The notes below the pieces were generated by a model, which worked only from the letters and a program-made list of their open reading frames with translations, made no database searches and was not told the origin of the DNA. The translations under genes were made by a program, and so were the position numbers. Positions 8,237 through 17,447 of a DNA stretch of 64,000 nucleotides are shown here, in pieces. This DNA is from an uncultured Lachnospiraceae bacterium (GTDB lineage Bacteria > Bacillota > Clostridia > Lachnospirales > Lachnospiraceae), in the NCBI GenBank assembly GCA_910578645.1, contig CAJTQI010000003.1:248001-312000 (forward strand), read 5' to 3'. Positions within the stretch are counted from its first letter, which is position 1, and every line of letters begins with the position of its first letter.

Positions 8237-9130
8237 ATGGAATATAAAAAATTTGAAGAAAAGATAATCAATCTTTTACAGGAAAAAATGGGAGCCGGCT
8301 ATGTGGTTCAGACTGCGGAAGTTATGAAAAACAACGACATCCGCTTAAGAGGAATTGTTATTTTGAGGGAGTCAGACAAGATATCCCCTACAATCTATCT
8401 GGAAGAACCTTACCGAAAGTACTGTGGTGGGGCGGATATGCAGGAAATTGCAGAGCAGATTGCGGCTTTGTATGAAGAGCAGGAACGGCATATTCACTTT
8501 GATATGGACTTTTTTTGTGAGTATGGACGGGTGAAGGACAGGATTTTTTATAAGCTGGTCCATTATGGCAAGAACAGAAGACTGCTTGAAGATGTACCGC
8601 ATTTTAAATGGCATGATTTGGCGGTCGTGTTCTATTATGCCATGGAAGAGAAGCTGTTAGGAAAGGCATCCATCCTGATTCACAGTAATCATCTGGATAT
8701 GTGGGAACAGTCTGCGGAGAAGTTGTATCGGGATGCACAAGACAACATGAAGCGGGGGATGCCGGAACAGCTTATCCCGCTGCAGGAGATGATTGAGAGT
8801 ATAACGGGCGTTAAGCCACAGAAGGAAAAGGAAGTACAGATGTATGTGCTGACCAATGCGGAGAGGATGTATGGAGCAGCCGTCATGCTATACTCAGAAA
8901 AAATGAAAGAGTTAGCGGATAGTTTGCAGTCTGATTTACTGCTTCTGCCCAGTTCTGTCCATGAGATATTGGTTTTACCGGATACAGGGAATGCACAGTA
9001 TCGTTTTTATCTTGAGATGGTGGAGGAAATCAACACGACCCAGGTAGAACCCGAAGAAGTTCTGTCATATGGTTTATATCGTTATAACCGAATGAGAGAA
9101 GAGATTGAGGAGATTGCCATGGAAGGCTAA
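8237..9130 (+). CDS. DUF5688-like protein of unknown function
   Basis: 297 residues from MEYKKFEEKI. The ISPTIYLEEPYRKYCGG pattern fits DUF5688, a family abundant in Lachnospiraceae with unknown function. No signal peptide and no membrane span, so probably cytoplasmic. The start is chosen because the longer frame begins inside the efp terminator. AGAGGAG lies close upstream of 8237, with tight spacing. Confidence 0.7.
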   Translation: MEYKKFEEKIINLLQEKMGAGYVVQTAEVMKNNDIRLRGIVILRESDKISPTIYLEEPYRKYCGGADMQEIAEQIAALYEEQERHIHFDMDFFCEYGRVKDRIFYKLVHYGKNRRLLEDVPHFKWHDLAVVFYYAMEEKLLGKASILIHSNHLDMWEQSAEKLYRDAQDNMKRGMPEQLIPLQEMIESITGVKPQKEKEVQMYVLTNAERMYGAAVMLYSEKMKELADSLQSDLLLLPSSVHEILVLPDTGNAQYRFYLEMVEEINTTQVEPEEVLSYGLYRYNRMREEIEEIAMEG

Positions 9131-9145
9131 AGCAGGCAAATAGAG

Positions 9146-9192
9146 GCGCAGCTTCCAGTATGTTTATGCGTAGAATGGAGGCTGCGCTTTTT
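9146..9192 (+). terminator. Terminator after the DUF5688-like gene
   Basis: A 12-bp stem, 9146-9157 against 9176-9187 (GCGCAGC with GCTGCGC at its base, one G-U pair higher up), followed by TTTTT. Confidence 0.85.
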
Positions 9193-9300
9193 GCAAAACG
9201 AAGGTGCTTTTTTTGATGTTAAACAGTCATATCACCCGGAAGGGCGTGAATATGACGGATATTCTCAGAAATTTACATAAGAAATTTGCTAACATTTTAC

Positions 9301-9329
9301 TAGACAATGGGGCTGGCTTGTGATATGAT
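9301..9329 (+). promoter_or_regulatory. Promoter of tRNA-Arg
   Basis: TAGACA at 9301-9306, a 17-base spacer, and TATGAT at 9324-9329, about 30 bases before the tRNA. Confidence 0.6.
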
Positions 9330-9360
9330 AATCGAGATGTAACAAAATTGTAACATTTAA

Positions 9361-9432
9361 GCACCCGTAGTCTAATGGATAAAACGTAGGCCTCCGACGC
9401 CTTTGATGCAGGTTCGAGTCCTGTCGGGTGCA
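9361..9432 (+). tRNA. tRNA-Arg (anticodon CCG)
   Basis: Acceptor arms GCACCCG (9361-9367) and CGGGTGC (9425-9431) pair fully, with discriminator A at 9432. The anticodon loop CTCCGAC gives CCG, reading CGG arginine codons. The T arm GCAGG-TTCGAGT-CCTGT is normal. CCA is not encoded. No element is integrated at its 3' end in this window. Confidence 0.95.
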
Positions 9433-9485
9433 TTGGGAATCCCTGATGGATTGCTTTGATTTAGATTTCAGAAAGGTTGTTGTAC

Positions 9486-10799
9486 ATGGATAGAGAGAAT
9501 AAGGATGTGCGAAATCCCTATGGCACCGGGATTGAGGGCCTTAGGGACTGGCTGTTCAGATATTCCAAGATTATTATGCCGATAGTTTTGGTAATCTGTG
9601 TTGCGGTCACTGTAGTGATTGCGGTCAATGCGAATAAGAGGAAATCGGCAGAGGAAGAGACGGCGGAGACGACTGAAGAAAAAAATATATCGGACGATGT
9701 GGCGGTAGATGTGCCTGTAGTGCCGTTGGAGCAGGATGCAGTACCTGGAATTAACGAATTGTTCAGTAAATATTATAATGCCATGGTGGAAGGCGATACC
9801 GATACCATGAGCCGTCTGGTAGACCATCTGGATGCGACGGAGATATTGAAAGCCCAAGAGACAAGTAAGTATATTGAATCTTACCCGACTTTGACAGTTT
9901 ATACGAAGAAAGGACCTAAAGAGGGAACCTATGTAGCATATGTCTATACCGAGGTGAAATTCCACGACTATGAGAAACCGATTCCGGGTATGCGTACGTA
10001 TTATGTTTGTACGGATGAGAACGGAGAGTTCTATCTCAATGAAGACGGGGAAGAGGATGAGAGCATACTCAGTTATATCCGTGAATTGAATTTGCAGGAT
10101 GATGTCATTGACTTGAACAACAAAGCCGCTGTGGCGTATAATGACATGCTTGCCGCGGATGATGAGATGGCAGATTTCATTCTTGACTTGAACAGTGAGA
10201 TTGAGAAGAATGTGGGAGAAGCGCTTGCACGCGAGTCAGGCAGCGAGACACCCGAACAAGGTGAAGTGGCGGAAGGCCAAGAAGAGACAGGAGAAGGCCA
10301 GGAAGAAGAGAATGTACAGAACGAACCTTCTGTTGTAGTAACCAAGGTTAAGGCAAAAGACGTAGTCAATATCAGGACATCAGACAGCGAGACGGCAGAT
10401 AAATTGGGTAAAGCTGCAGTGGGTGATGAATTTACATTGCTTGAGGAAAAAGGAAACGGTTGGAGTAAGATAAGTTACGAGGGCAAAGATGCCTATATAA
10501 AGAGCGAGTTTTTAGAGCCTTCCGAGACCCAGCAAGCGGATGCCGGTGAGGATGAGGAGCCGGATGCAGAGGAGACGGAGACTACTCAGACGGATAATAG
10601 TTCTACCCAAGCGTCTTCCGGAAAAGTGACCGTGAAAGAGAGTGTTTGTGTGCGGGCTTCTGCAAGCGAGAATGGTGAGAAATTAGGAACTGCTTATGTA
10701 GGTGAAGTGTTGGAGTTGCTTATGAAGCAGGCTGACGGTTGGACGAAAGTAAAGTACAACGGTAAGACCGCATATGTAAAATCGGAGTATGTAGAATAG
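9486..10799 (+). CDS. Membrane-anchored protein with two SH3b domains
   Basis: 437 residues from the ATG at 9486; GAAAGG at 9471-9476 supports it. A short cytoplasmic N-terminus, one membrane span (IIMPIVLVICVAVTVVIAV, about residues 28-48), an NTF2-like region (ELFSKYYNAMVEGDTDTMSRLVDHL...), then two bacterial SH3 domains with VNIRTSDSETADKLG and VCVRASASENGEKLG, separated by acidic linkers. Likely faces the cell wall. Similar in plan to the SH3 protein at 2422-3600. Confidence 0.8.
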   Translation: MDRENKDVRNPYGTGIEGLRDWLFRYSKIIMPIVLVICVAVTVVIAVNANKRKSAEEETAETTEEKNISDDVAVDVPVVPLEQDAVPGINELFSKYYNAMVEGDTDTMSRLVDHLDATEILKAQETSKYIESYPTLTVYTKKGPKEGTYVAYVYTEVKFHDYEKPIPGMRTYYVCTDENGEFYLNEDGEEDESILSYIRELNLQDDVIDLNNKAAVAYNDMLAADDEMADFILDLNSEIEKNVGEALARESGSETPEQGEVAEGQEETGEGQEEENVQNEPSVVVTKVKAKDVVNIRTSDSETADKLGKAAVGDEFTLLEEKGNGWSKISYEGKDAYIKSEFLEPSETQQADAGEDEEPDAEETETTQTDNSSTQASSGKVTVKESVCVRASASENGEKLGTAYVGEVLELLMKQADGWTKVKYNGKTAYVKSEYVE

Positions 10800-10864
10800 C
10801 AACCGTATAGACAGGTTTTGTTTGCTACATAGATGATTAAAGAGATAAATATTGGTAAAGATAG

Positions 10865-10892
10865 AGAGTATGGAGAAATCCATACTCTTTTT
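10865..10892 (+). terminator. Terminator after the SH3 protein
   Basis: A perfect 10-bp stem AGAGTATGGA / TCCATACTCT with a GAAA loop, followed by TTTTTG. Confidence 0.9.
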
Positions 10893-10952
10893 GTGTGAAT
10901 AATGATTTGTCTTATTAATGGATAAGTACATGATTTAGAAATGGAGGAAGTT

Positions 10953-11384
10953 ATGAAGCACGACGATGCAAAGCTTTTACGGGAAGTGCAGAAGAACACC
11001 GAGATGGGAATGACTGCGATTGATACGATTCTAGATAAAATCGGGGACGATGAGTTTTCGCTGCAATTGTCTAAGCAGGCGTTGCGGTATTCGGAAATTC
11101 ATAACAGGGCGTTAGAACAGATTCTGCAAAATGAAGGAGAAGTGTACAGAGGCAGCCAGATTGCGGATATGGCGCTAAGGGGCAGTATTCATATGAATAC
11201 CGTATTTAACATTAGCAGAGGTCATCTGGCGGAAATGGTAATTCAGGAAAGCAACAGAGATATCACAGATATGTGGAAAGCCATGAAACATAATAGCCTG
11301 GCTACATGTCAGGCCATGGAGATTGCTCAGGAACTGGTGGATTTCGAGCAGGAGAGCATAGAGCGTATGAAAGAATATTTATAA
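10953..11384 (+). CDS. Conserved helical protein of unknown function
   Basis: 143 residues from the ATG at 10953, chosen because GGAGG at 10943-10947 is correctly spaced; an upstream ATG at 10941 overlaps the ribosome site. Predominantly helical with heptad-like charge patterns (AKLLREVQKNTEMGMTAIDTI...). No signal or membrane span. The fold could be a ferritin-like bundle, but no metal-ligand pattern is clear. Confidence 0.65.
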   Translation: MKHDDAKLLREVQKNTEMGMTAIDTILDKIGDDEFSLQLSKQALRYSEIHNRALEQILQNEGEVYRGSQIADMALRGSIHMNTVFNISRGHLAEMVIQESNRDITDMWKAMKHNSLATCQAMEIAQELVDFEQESIERMKEYL

Positions 11385-11472
11385 CAACCAAATATTTGGA
11401 CAGACAGAAACAGGCTTGAGATTCTTCGGTTCTGTATTTATAATAGTTTTGAGTCGGCAGAGGTGAAAACAA

Positions 11473-12264
11473 ATGATAAGACAGATAAAATATTTCCAGT
11501 CAGTTGTAAAGAATAATAGTTTTTCGGAAGCGGCGGAGGAATGCCATATTTCCCAATCGGCAATTTCCTAACAGATACAGGTGTTGGAACGGGAGTTTGG
11601 TTTCAATCTGTTGGAGCGGAGAAGCCGTAAGTTCACACTTACTTGTGCCGGAGACTATTTTTATAGAAAAAGTCTGGTGTTGGTTGCTAACTATGAACGT
11701 ATGTGAAAGGAGGCATCCAGGATTTCAAATGAAGATAAAGCCACGCTGGCGATTGGGTATCTTCGCTGCTACAGTGGGCAGGAGTTTCTTCTTGCCTTGG
11801 AAGAATTTTCGGTAAAATACCCGGATGTGCTTGTAAAGATTGAATATGGCAATCATGAAAAACTATTTGAGTTGGTCCGTACAGGTGGTGTGGATTTGGC
11901 CTTGAATGACCAGCGCAGGGCATTTTCAGTGGAATATGTGAATCTTGTTCTGGCAGCTTGCGGTGAGTACATTGAGATTTCTGACAGGAGCCCAATTGCG
12001 GCACTGCCATCTGTCACGTCGGAAGGACTGAATAATATGCCCTGTATCCTGGTTTCTTCCAAGGCGCAGAGTAAGACGGAGCAGGAGTATTATCGGGACG
12101 TGGTCGGTTTTCAGGGAGATTTTCTATTTGCACAGAATCTGGAGGAGGCCCGGCTGATGGTGATTGGCGGTCATAAACGCAATTATTGTGCCTTTTGGTA
12201 AAGGGACAACTCAGGCTATTGCGTAGAAGAATTTGCCGATATGTTAAAAAGAAAATTTGAATAG
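11473..12264 (+). pseudogene. LysR-family regulator pseudogene with three in-frame stops
   Basis: One continuous frame of 263 codons reads as a LysR regulator: N-terminal helix-turn-helix (IKYFQSVVKNNSFSEAAEECHISQSAIS...QIQVLEREFG) and an effector-binding region ending GYCVEEFADMLKRKF. It is broken by TAA at 11569 (where most relatives have Gln), TGA at 11704 and TAA at 12199, all in the same frame with no frameshift. LysR proteins are usually about 290-300 residues, so some sequence may also be missing. A dead regulator; its target is unknown. Confidence 0.85.
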
Positions 12265-12399
12265 GACAGTATGTACAATAAAGAAGTACATAGAAAATTG
12301 TATACATGAATACTTGAGTATAAGTATTATTGTACAATATGTCAAAAAACAGAGCAAAAATCACATGAAATTTTTACGCGTTAATATACTAAATCGGGG

Positions 12400-12428
12400 T
12401 TGTGAATTTTTCTGTGGCATACTATAAT
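12400..12428 (+). promoter_or_regulatory. Promoter of gdhA
   Basis: TTGTGA at 12400-12405, a 17-base spacer, and TATAAT at 12423-12428. It would give a leader of about 135 bases before gdhA, long enough for regulation, though no known riboswitch was recognised in it. Confidence 0.7.
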
Positions 12429-12570
12429 GGAACCTGGGAATTACATGAAAAGTGTATATCCGAGCTCTCTTTTACACATATTTTTGTGATTGGTTTTTCG
12501 CCATATGTCGCAGAATCATGCACGAAGAGATTACGGGAATACATATAAATGAATAAGGAGGACATGCAGC

Positions 12571-13917
12571 ATGTCATACGTTGATGAGGTTTATGAGTTG
12601 GTAGTGACAAAGAATCCTGCGCAGCCGGAGTTCCATCAGGCAGTGAAAGAGGTGTTGGAGTCTCTGCGTACAGTGATTGAGGCAGACGAAGAAGCATACA
12701 GAAAAGACGCTCTGTTAGAGAGGCTGACTATCCCGGAGAGAATCATACAGTTCCGTGTTCCATGGGTGGATGATGAAGGACAGGTTCAGGTAAACAATGG
12801 TTTCCGTGTACAGTTTAACAGTTCTATCGGACCGTACAAGGGCGGTTTAAGATTTCACCCGTCGGTTAATCTGGGTATTATTAAATTTTTAGGATTTGAG
12901 CAGATTTTCAAAAATTCGCTGACAGGGCTTCCGATTGGCGGCGGCAAAGGTGGCTCCGATTTTGACCCGAAAGGAAAATCGGACAGGGAAGTGATGGCAT
13001 TTTGCCAGAGCTTTATGACGGAGCTTTACAGACATATCGGTGCGGATACCGACGTCCCGGCAGGAGATATCGGTGTTGGCGGGCGTGAAATCGGCTTTAT
13101 GTTTGGACAGTATAAGAGAATCCGCAACCAGTATGAGGGTGTGCTGACCGGAAAGGGCCTGACATATGGCGGCTCCCTTGCAAGGACGGAGGCGACAGGC
13201 TATGGTCTTTTATACTTAACGGCAGAAATGTTAAAGTGTAACGGTAAGGATATTGCAGGTAAGACAATCGCAGTGTCCGGCGCAGGTAATGTGGCAATTT
13301 ACGCTATCCAGAAAGCACAGCAGCTTGGGGCGAAGCCTGTTACCTGTTCCGATTCTACAGGTTGGATATACGATGCTGAAGGAATTGATGTGGCGCTTCT
13401 GAAGGAAGTCAAGGAAGTAAAACGTGCACGCCTGACAGAGTATGCGGCTGCCAGACCGAGTGCAGAGTACCATGAGAAGCAGGCAGGAGAACATGGTGTA
13501 TGGACAGTCAAATGTGATATCGCACTTCCTTGTGCGACACAAAACGAGTTAGACTTGGATGATGCTAAGGCATTGGTAGCAAACGGATGCTTTGCGGTAG
13601 CTGAGGGCGCAAACATGCCTACAACTCTGGAAGCTACCGAATATCTCCAGAAAAACGGTGTACTGTTCTGCCCGGGTAAGGCGTCTAATGCAGGCGGTGT
13701 GGCGACATCCGCGTTGGAGATGAGCCAGAACTCTGAAAGGCTGTCATGGACATTCGAGGAAGTAGATTCTAAGTTGCAGGGCATTATGGTGAATATTTTC
13801 CACAATCTGGATGAAGCGTCTAAGAAATACGGCATGGAAGGAGACTATGTGGCAGGCGCGAATATTGCCGGTTTCCTGAAAGTTGCCGAGGCGATGAAAG
13901 CTCAGGGAATTGTGTAA
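12571..13917 (+). CDS. gdhA: NADP-specific glutamate dehydrogenase
   Basis: 448 residues, the normal size of the hexameric NADP-type enzyme. Substrate loop GPYKGGLRFHP, catalytic-lysine region PIGGGKGGSDFDPKGKSD, PAGDIGVGGREIGFMFGQY, and the cofactor fold VSGAGNVAIYA. Interconverts 2-oxoglutarate plus ammonia and glutamate, so it links nitrogen assimilation to central carbon. AAGGAGG precedes the ATG. Transcribed alone, with its own promoter and terminator. Confidence 0.97.
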   Translation: MSYVDEVYELVVTKNPAQPEFHQAVKEVLESLRTVIEADEEAYRKDALLERLTIPERIIQFRVPWVDDEGQVQVNNGFRVQFNSSIGPYKGGLRFHPSVNLGIIKFLGFEQIFKNSLTGLPIGGGKGGSDFDPKGKSDREVMAFCQSFMTELYRHIGADTDVPAGDIGVGGREIGFMFGQYKRIRNQYEGVLTGKGLTYGGSLARTEATGYGLLYLTAEMLKCNGKDIAGKTIAVSGAGNVAIYAIQKAQQLGAKPVTCSDSTGWIYDAEGIDVALLKEVKEVKRARLTEYAAARPSAEYHEKQAGEHGVWTVKCDIALPCATQNELDLDDAKALVANGCFAVAEGANMPTTLEATEYLQKNGVLFCPGKASNAGGVATSALEMSQNSERLSWTFEEVDSKLQGIMVNIFHNLDEASKKYGMEGDYVAGANIAGFLKVAEAMKAQGIV

Positions 13918-13938
13918 CATAGACTAGATATTTAATTT

Positions 13939-13982
13939 AGGTTCTCATATATGACTGAAATGGCATATATGGGAACCTTTTG
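13939..13982 (+). terminator. Terminator of gdhA
   Basis: A 15-bp stem, AGGTTCTCATATATG (13939-13953) with CATATATGGGAACCT (13964-13978), one T-G pair, followed by TTT. Confidence 0.9.
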
Positions 13983-14000
13983 ACATTCTAATCTTTATTG

Positions 14001-14305
14001 GATTAGAGTGTCAAAAGGTGCATTTTATAAGTTGTGAGGGCAAATTGCATAAAATGTTCCCACGTGTCCGTCTGCGTCATATGGATTTTCTAAAATATTC
14101 CGGGAAATTTAAGGAAACGGACGTAAGCACCCTCTATTCGCCATCCAGGCGAACATCGGGCTTTTCGGGGCGTCCATGCCCCGAAATTACTGGGAACTAA
14201 ACGGAATATTAAGAAAATCTCATATTCCTGCGAAGGACAACTTCGTGAACATTTTATGCAATCTGTCAGTGAAATTTTATGATGGCACCTTTTGACACCC
14301 TAGTC
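14001..14305. mobile_element. MITE-like element with about 100-bp inverted ends, or a large structured RNA
   Basis: The left arm (14001-14100) and the reverse complement of the right arm (about 14205-14305) align over about 100 bases. Shared blocks are GATTAGAGTGTCAAAAGGTGC / GACTAGGGTGTCAAAAGGTGC, ATTGCATAAAATGTTC, and GATTTTCT.AATATTCC. The centre carries two tight hairpins: TTCGCC/GGCGAA near 14139-14154, and a GGGGC/GCCCC stem flanked by TTTCG/CGAAA near 14161-14186. No coding frame. Directly left, 13979-14000 mirrors the element end (TGACATTCTAATC against GATTAGAGTGTCA). A clear target-site duplication was not found. It lies between convergent gdhA and the TraX-like gene. Confidence 0.65.
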
Positions 14306-14412
14306 TTTGCAGGAAAATTCTCGGATATTTTCGGGTTTGCGACAAGTTTTTTTAGCAATGCCTATAATCCCGCAAACAGGCTGTATTTTTTTTGTACTGT
14401 AAGATGAGCAGG

Positions 14413-15159
14413 CTAGGCCCCAATCATAACACCGATATTCCCATACAGTGCAATCCGGATTAGGCCGCAAAGTATCAGGTGGGCGGGATAGTATATATAG
14501 AAAAACCATTTCATGCCTTTCCAGTCACCGTGTTTACCGTTGTATAGTTTGAGCAGTGGGATTGCCAACGCGGTAAAGAACTGAAGCATGCCATAGACAG
14601 GATTGATAAAAATGATATATACGGCGGCGTAAACCGATACCCATAGCATCATTATCCACATTTGTTTTTTGAAATCGCCATGGTTTACACCGATTTCAAC
14701 GATTGCCATTACGGCGATACTGCTCCAGTCCGCACAAAATGCAATTGCCGTAATGCCAAGAATCAACAGAGTTTTTTGCCATTGTCTTAATTGGCGGCTT
14801 TCGTGTACTGTCAGCGCCACAAGTCCCCATGCCAAAGACCAGATTACACTGGTTTGGTTAAATACAGAAGTTTGAAACGGTATGAAAGAGATTCCAAAAG
14901 CAAAATTATATGCGAAATGTGAAATTAGTGCAAAGAGGAAGAGTCTGCCGGCATATTTCTTGATGTGATGGGTGTGATGATAGCCTTCAGCCACAAAGAA
15001 CCAAAAAACAGGCGCTGCTATTCTGCCGATGGAATGCAGGCCGACAATCCACCACTGTGTCGGGTAGTTTGGATATAACACACTTGTAAAGTGGTCTATG
15101 GTCATCGCAATAATTGCAATTAGTTTAAGTTGGTTTGCTGTTAAGCTTTTGTTATTCAT
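14413..15159 (-). CDS. TraX-like multi-span membrane protein
   Basis: 248 residues with about seven hydrophobic segments. The N-terminus LTANQLKLIAIIAMTIDHF is typical of the TraX family, named for the F-pilin acetylase but common in Firmicutes chromosomes with unknown role. It is outside the conjugative element described below, so a role in that transfer system is not implied. The stop is followed by the inverted-repeat region at 14001-14305. Confidence 0.8.
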   Translation of the reverse strand: MNNKSLTANQLKLIAIIAMTIDHFTSVLYPNYPTQWWIVGLHSIGRIAAPVFWFFVAEGYHHTHHIKKYAGRLFLFALISHFAYNFAFGISFIPFQTSVFNQTSVIWSLAWGLVALTVHESRQLRQWQKTLLILGITAIAFCADWSSIAVMAIVEIGVNHGDFKKQMWIMMLWVSVYAAVYIIFINPVYGMLQFFTALAIPLLKLYNGKHGDWKGMKWFFYIYYPAHLILCGLIRIALYGNIGVMIGA

Positions 15160-15391
15160 TTTTCCCCCATCTTTTATTTCTTCTTTTCATTACATTATAG
15201 TATTGTGCTGATGAACTTTCAATTGATATGTAAATTTTCGTCCATATAGTATATGAAATAACGAGCTTGTTTATTTAGGGTTAAATACCGCACAGTGCAT
15301 TTACGGTTGTCAGCGCATATATAGTCTGCTATAATTTTTAGCAAATATATGGTTTAAAGGTATGTGAATGGAGAAAAGGAGGCATTTGCCG
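15160..15391. other. Intergenic region, no gene seen
   Basis: About 230 AT-rich bases between the divergent TraX-like gene and the small gene at 15392. It should hold promoters for both; none is clear enough to place. GGAGG near 15378 is the ribosome site of the right-hand gene. Confidence 0.4.
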
Positions 15392-15646
15392 ATGATTTTT
15401 TCTTGTCAGGTTAAACTTATGTCGGTAAGCGACAACAGAAAGAAAGAGCAGGTACAGGCAGTACTTGTAAAGAATCGGATTGATTATAAAATGAAGGCCA
15501 AAGAAGCCTTCAGAAAAAATACATATGATTCTGTAAAGCTTGGGAGCCTGGGAAATAATCAAGTGAAACTTACGTATTCTTTTTATGTGAAAAGAGACCA
15601 GGCCGACTTGGCAAAGCATTTCTTGAAAGACGCGGGGGTGCTATGA
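15392..15646 (+). CDS. Small protein of unknown function
   Basis: 84 residues (MIFSCQVKLMSVSDNRKKEQ...). The start at 15392 fits the GGAGG site about 10 bases before it. The layout (short beta strand, helix KEQVQAVLVKNRIDYKM, second strand, helix QADLAKHFLKDAGVL) resembles the small DUF2007-type domains, but that is only a resemblance by eye. It overlaps the next gene by 4 bases. Confidence 0.55.
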   Translation: MIFSCQVKLMSVSDNRKKEQVQAVLVKNRIDYKMKAKEAFRKNTYDSVKLGSLGNNQVKLTYSFYVKRDQADLAKHFLKDAGVL

Positions 15647-16317
15647 AAGTATTAATCGGTACAACGAATCCTTCAAAGGTGGGACGTTTTGAAGAACTGC
15701 TGAGTGGGAATGATATAGAATTTTATACATTGAATGACCTTGGGATAGTGTCTGAGCCGGAGGAAAGGGGCAAAACCCCGGAAGAAAATGCGGCAATCAA
15801 GGCAGAGTACTACGGACTTTTTTTTAATTTGGTAATCTGCAATGATTCGGGGTTATACTTTGAGACACTTCCATTGGAGGATGAACGGCAGCCCGGGCTG
15901 GATATCAGGTCGCCGGGAGGATGCGGCAGACTGGATGATGAAGAAATGATTACATACTATTTGGAATTGGTCAAGAGCCTTGGCGGGAAAGTTCTGGCTT
16001 ACTACTTAGACGGGATTGCCGTCTATAACCATGGGAAAATTTTTTCTTATATGGAGGACAGGGAAGCCAGGAAAGAAAGCGCTTTTTATATGATTGACCA
16101 AGTGTCGGATAAACGACATCCGGGATGGCCCCTAGATTCGCTCAGCGTAGACAGGCATACAGGAGTATATTTTGTGGATGATGGGAATAATGGATTTGGC
16201 ATGGAAGATGAGGATGAGGCGGATATTGCATATAGGAAGAGACTGGTTGATTTCTTAGAAAATGCGCTGGGGGGGGCGAAGAATGAACCAGTGACTTTTA
16301 CGAATCCGAAGGGATAG
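15643..16317 (+). CDS. HAM1/RdgB-like non-canonical purine NTP pyrophosphatase
   Basis: 224 residues. N-terminal TTNPSKVGRFEELL, then EERGKTPEENAAIKAEYYG and NDSGLYFETLP match the core of the HAM1/RdgB family, which hydrolyses ITP and XTP to monophosphates. The middle and C-terminus diverge from housekeeping RdgB (PGWPLDSLSV and a very acidic EDEDEADI), so this may be a specialised paralogue. Coupled upstream to the 84-residue protein and followed 11 bases later by a P-loop kinase. Confidence 0.75.
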   Translation: MKVLIGTTNPSKVGRFEELLSGNDIEFYTLNDLGIVSEPEERGKTPEENAAIKAEYYGLFFNLVICNDSGLYFETLPLEDERQPGLDIRSPGGCGRLDDEEMITYYLELVKSLGGKVLAYYLDGIAVYNHGKIFSYMEDREARKESAFYMIDQVSDKRHPGWPLDSLSVDRHTGVYFVDDGNNGFGMEDEDEADIAYRKRLVDFLENALGGAKNEPVTFTNPKG

Positions 16318-16327
16318 AAGGAGCTGA

Positions 16328-16876
16328 ATGGGACAGGGAAGAATCGTTATCATTACCGGGGCACCCGGAACAGGTAAATCGACAACGGCAGTTGCTGTTG
16401 CAAAAGAATCGAGTCTGCCAAAATCGGTGTATCTACACACGGATGATTTCTACCATTATCTTTGTAAAGGAGCGATACCACCATATTTGGCGGAGTCAAA
16501 CGCGCAGAATGTGATTGTTATCGAAGCTTTTTTGGAAGCTGCAAAACGTTTTGCACGTGGTGGGTATGATGTGATTGTGGATGGAATCATTGGGCCATGG
16601 TTTTTAGAACCCTGGCTGAGGGCTGTGCAGGACGGTTATGAAGTGCACTATATTGTGCTGCGGGCAAGTAGAGAAGAGACTATGCGCCGCGCCGTCGGGC
16701 GGACGAAATTGGACAGGGAAACCAATGTGAAATTGGTAGAAACCATGTGGGAGCAGTTCAGCCGTTTGGACCGCTATGAAGGGCATGTTACCGATACGAC
16801 GGATTATTCTATTGAAGAGACCATTTCGGCGGTAAAAGAGAGTGTCATGAGAAAGTTGCAGATACTATCCCTTTAA
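16328..16876 (+). CDS. P-loop kinase (AAA_33 / phosphotransferase-like)
   Basis: 182 residues. Walker A GAPGTGKSTTAVAVAK at residues 11-26, then HTDDFYHYL, VIVDGIIGPWFLEPWL and a lid-like RRAVGRTKLDRETN. This fits the AAA_33 or chloramphenicol-phosphotransferase-like group of small-molecule kinases. Substrate unknown. Probably cotranscribed with the HAM1-like gene. Confidence 0.7.
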   Translation: MGQGRIVIITGAPGTGKSTTAVAVAKESSLPKSVYLHTDDFYHYLCKGAIPPYLAESNAQNVIVIEAFLEAAKRFARGGYDVIVDGIIGPWFLEPWLRAVQDGYEVHYIVLRASREETMRRAVGRTKLDRETNVKLVETMWEQFSRLDRYEGHVTDTTDYSIEETISAVKESVMRKLQILSL

Positions 16877-16970
16877 ATAGACTTGACCAAATCGGGTTGT
16901 TTACGATTAACTGTGCTGTTCTCTTGTTTTTTCGTTTATCTCCCTCATCTTTTTAGTTGCTTTATGATAA

Positions 16971-17141
16971 TCATACAGGAACATCCAAGAATTGTCTTGA
17001 TATCAATTGCCAAAAATTAACTTTATTAGAGGGGCATTTATAGAATTTCTCCAAATGAATAAAACAGTTCTGAAAGAGTTCCATCATGTTTGCAAATTCC
17101 GGAATGGAGCGGCTGATACGGTCAAGAAAAATGTCAAAGTT
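16971..17141 (-). pseudogene. Remnant of a serine recombinase
   Basis: A 57-codon minus-strand stretch whose first part reads NFDIFLDRISRSIPEFANMM, close to the catalytic-domain motif (LDRxSRSxxDFxxxM) of small serine recombinases. The similarity fades after about 33 residues and there is no start codon. Taken as a fossil of an old mobile element. The rest of 16877-17232 shows no gene. Confidence 0.4.
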
Positions 17142-17232
17142 TTTTGGGAATTATCTAACTAAAGTGCGTTTGCCGTAAGCTGTTTCAAAATATCTCCAAT
17201 ATCATTATCAATGCAAATAGACTGTTCCTTGG

Positions 17233-17388
17233 GAAGATAGAGGGTTACTTACCCGGAAAGTATATCCGGAAGTGCCGCCACGGGTAGAATATACTTTAAC
17301 GGAAACAGGGTATAGCCTAAAGCCTATTTTAGATGCTATGGTAGCGTGGGGAACGGAATATAAACAAAAAACAACTGAAACTAGATAG
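17233..17388 (+). pseudogene. 3' remnant of an HxlR-family regulator
   Basis: About 50 codons reading EDRGLLTRKVYPEVPPRVEYTL then ETGYSLKPILDAMVAWG, ending at TAG 17386. This is the wing and C-terminal helix of HxlR-type winged-helix regulators. The DNA-recognition helix and N-terminus are gone. Confidence 0.7.
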
Positions 17389-17447
17389 TTTGGGAAAATA
17401 CTATATATTTTTATTGCTCCTGCAAAATTTGCGTATAAAGTGTAGGA

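Noticed and set aside
9361..9432. tRNA-Arg as integration site of the conjugative element
   Set aside because: The element's ends are fixed by the two halves of cotJC at 20.39 and 57.02 kb. There is no duplicated tRNA 3' end in the window.
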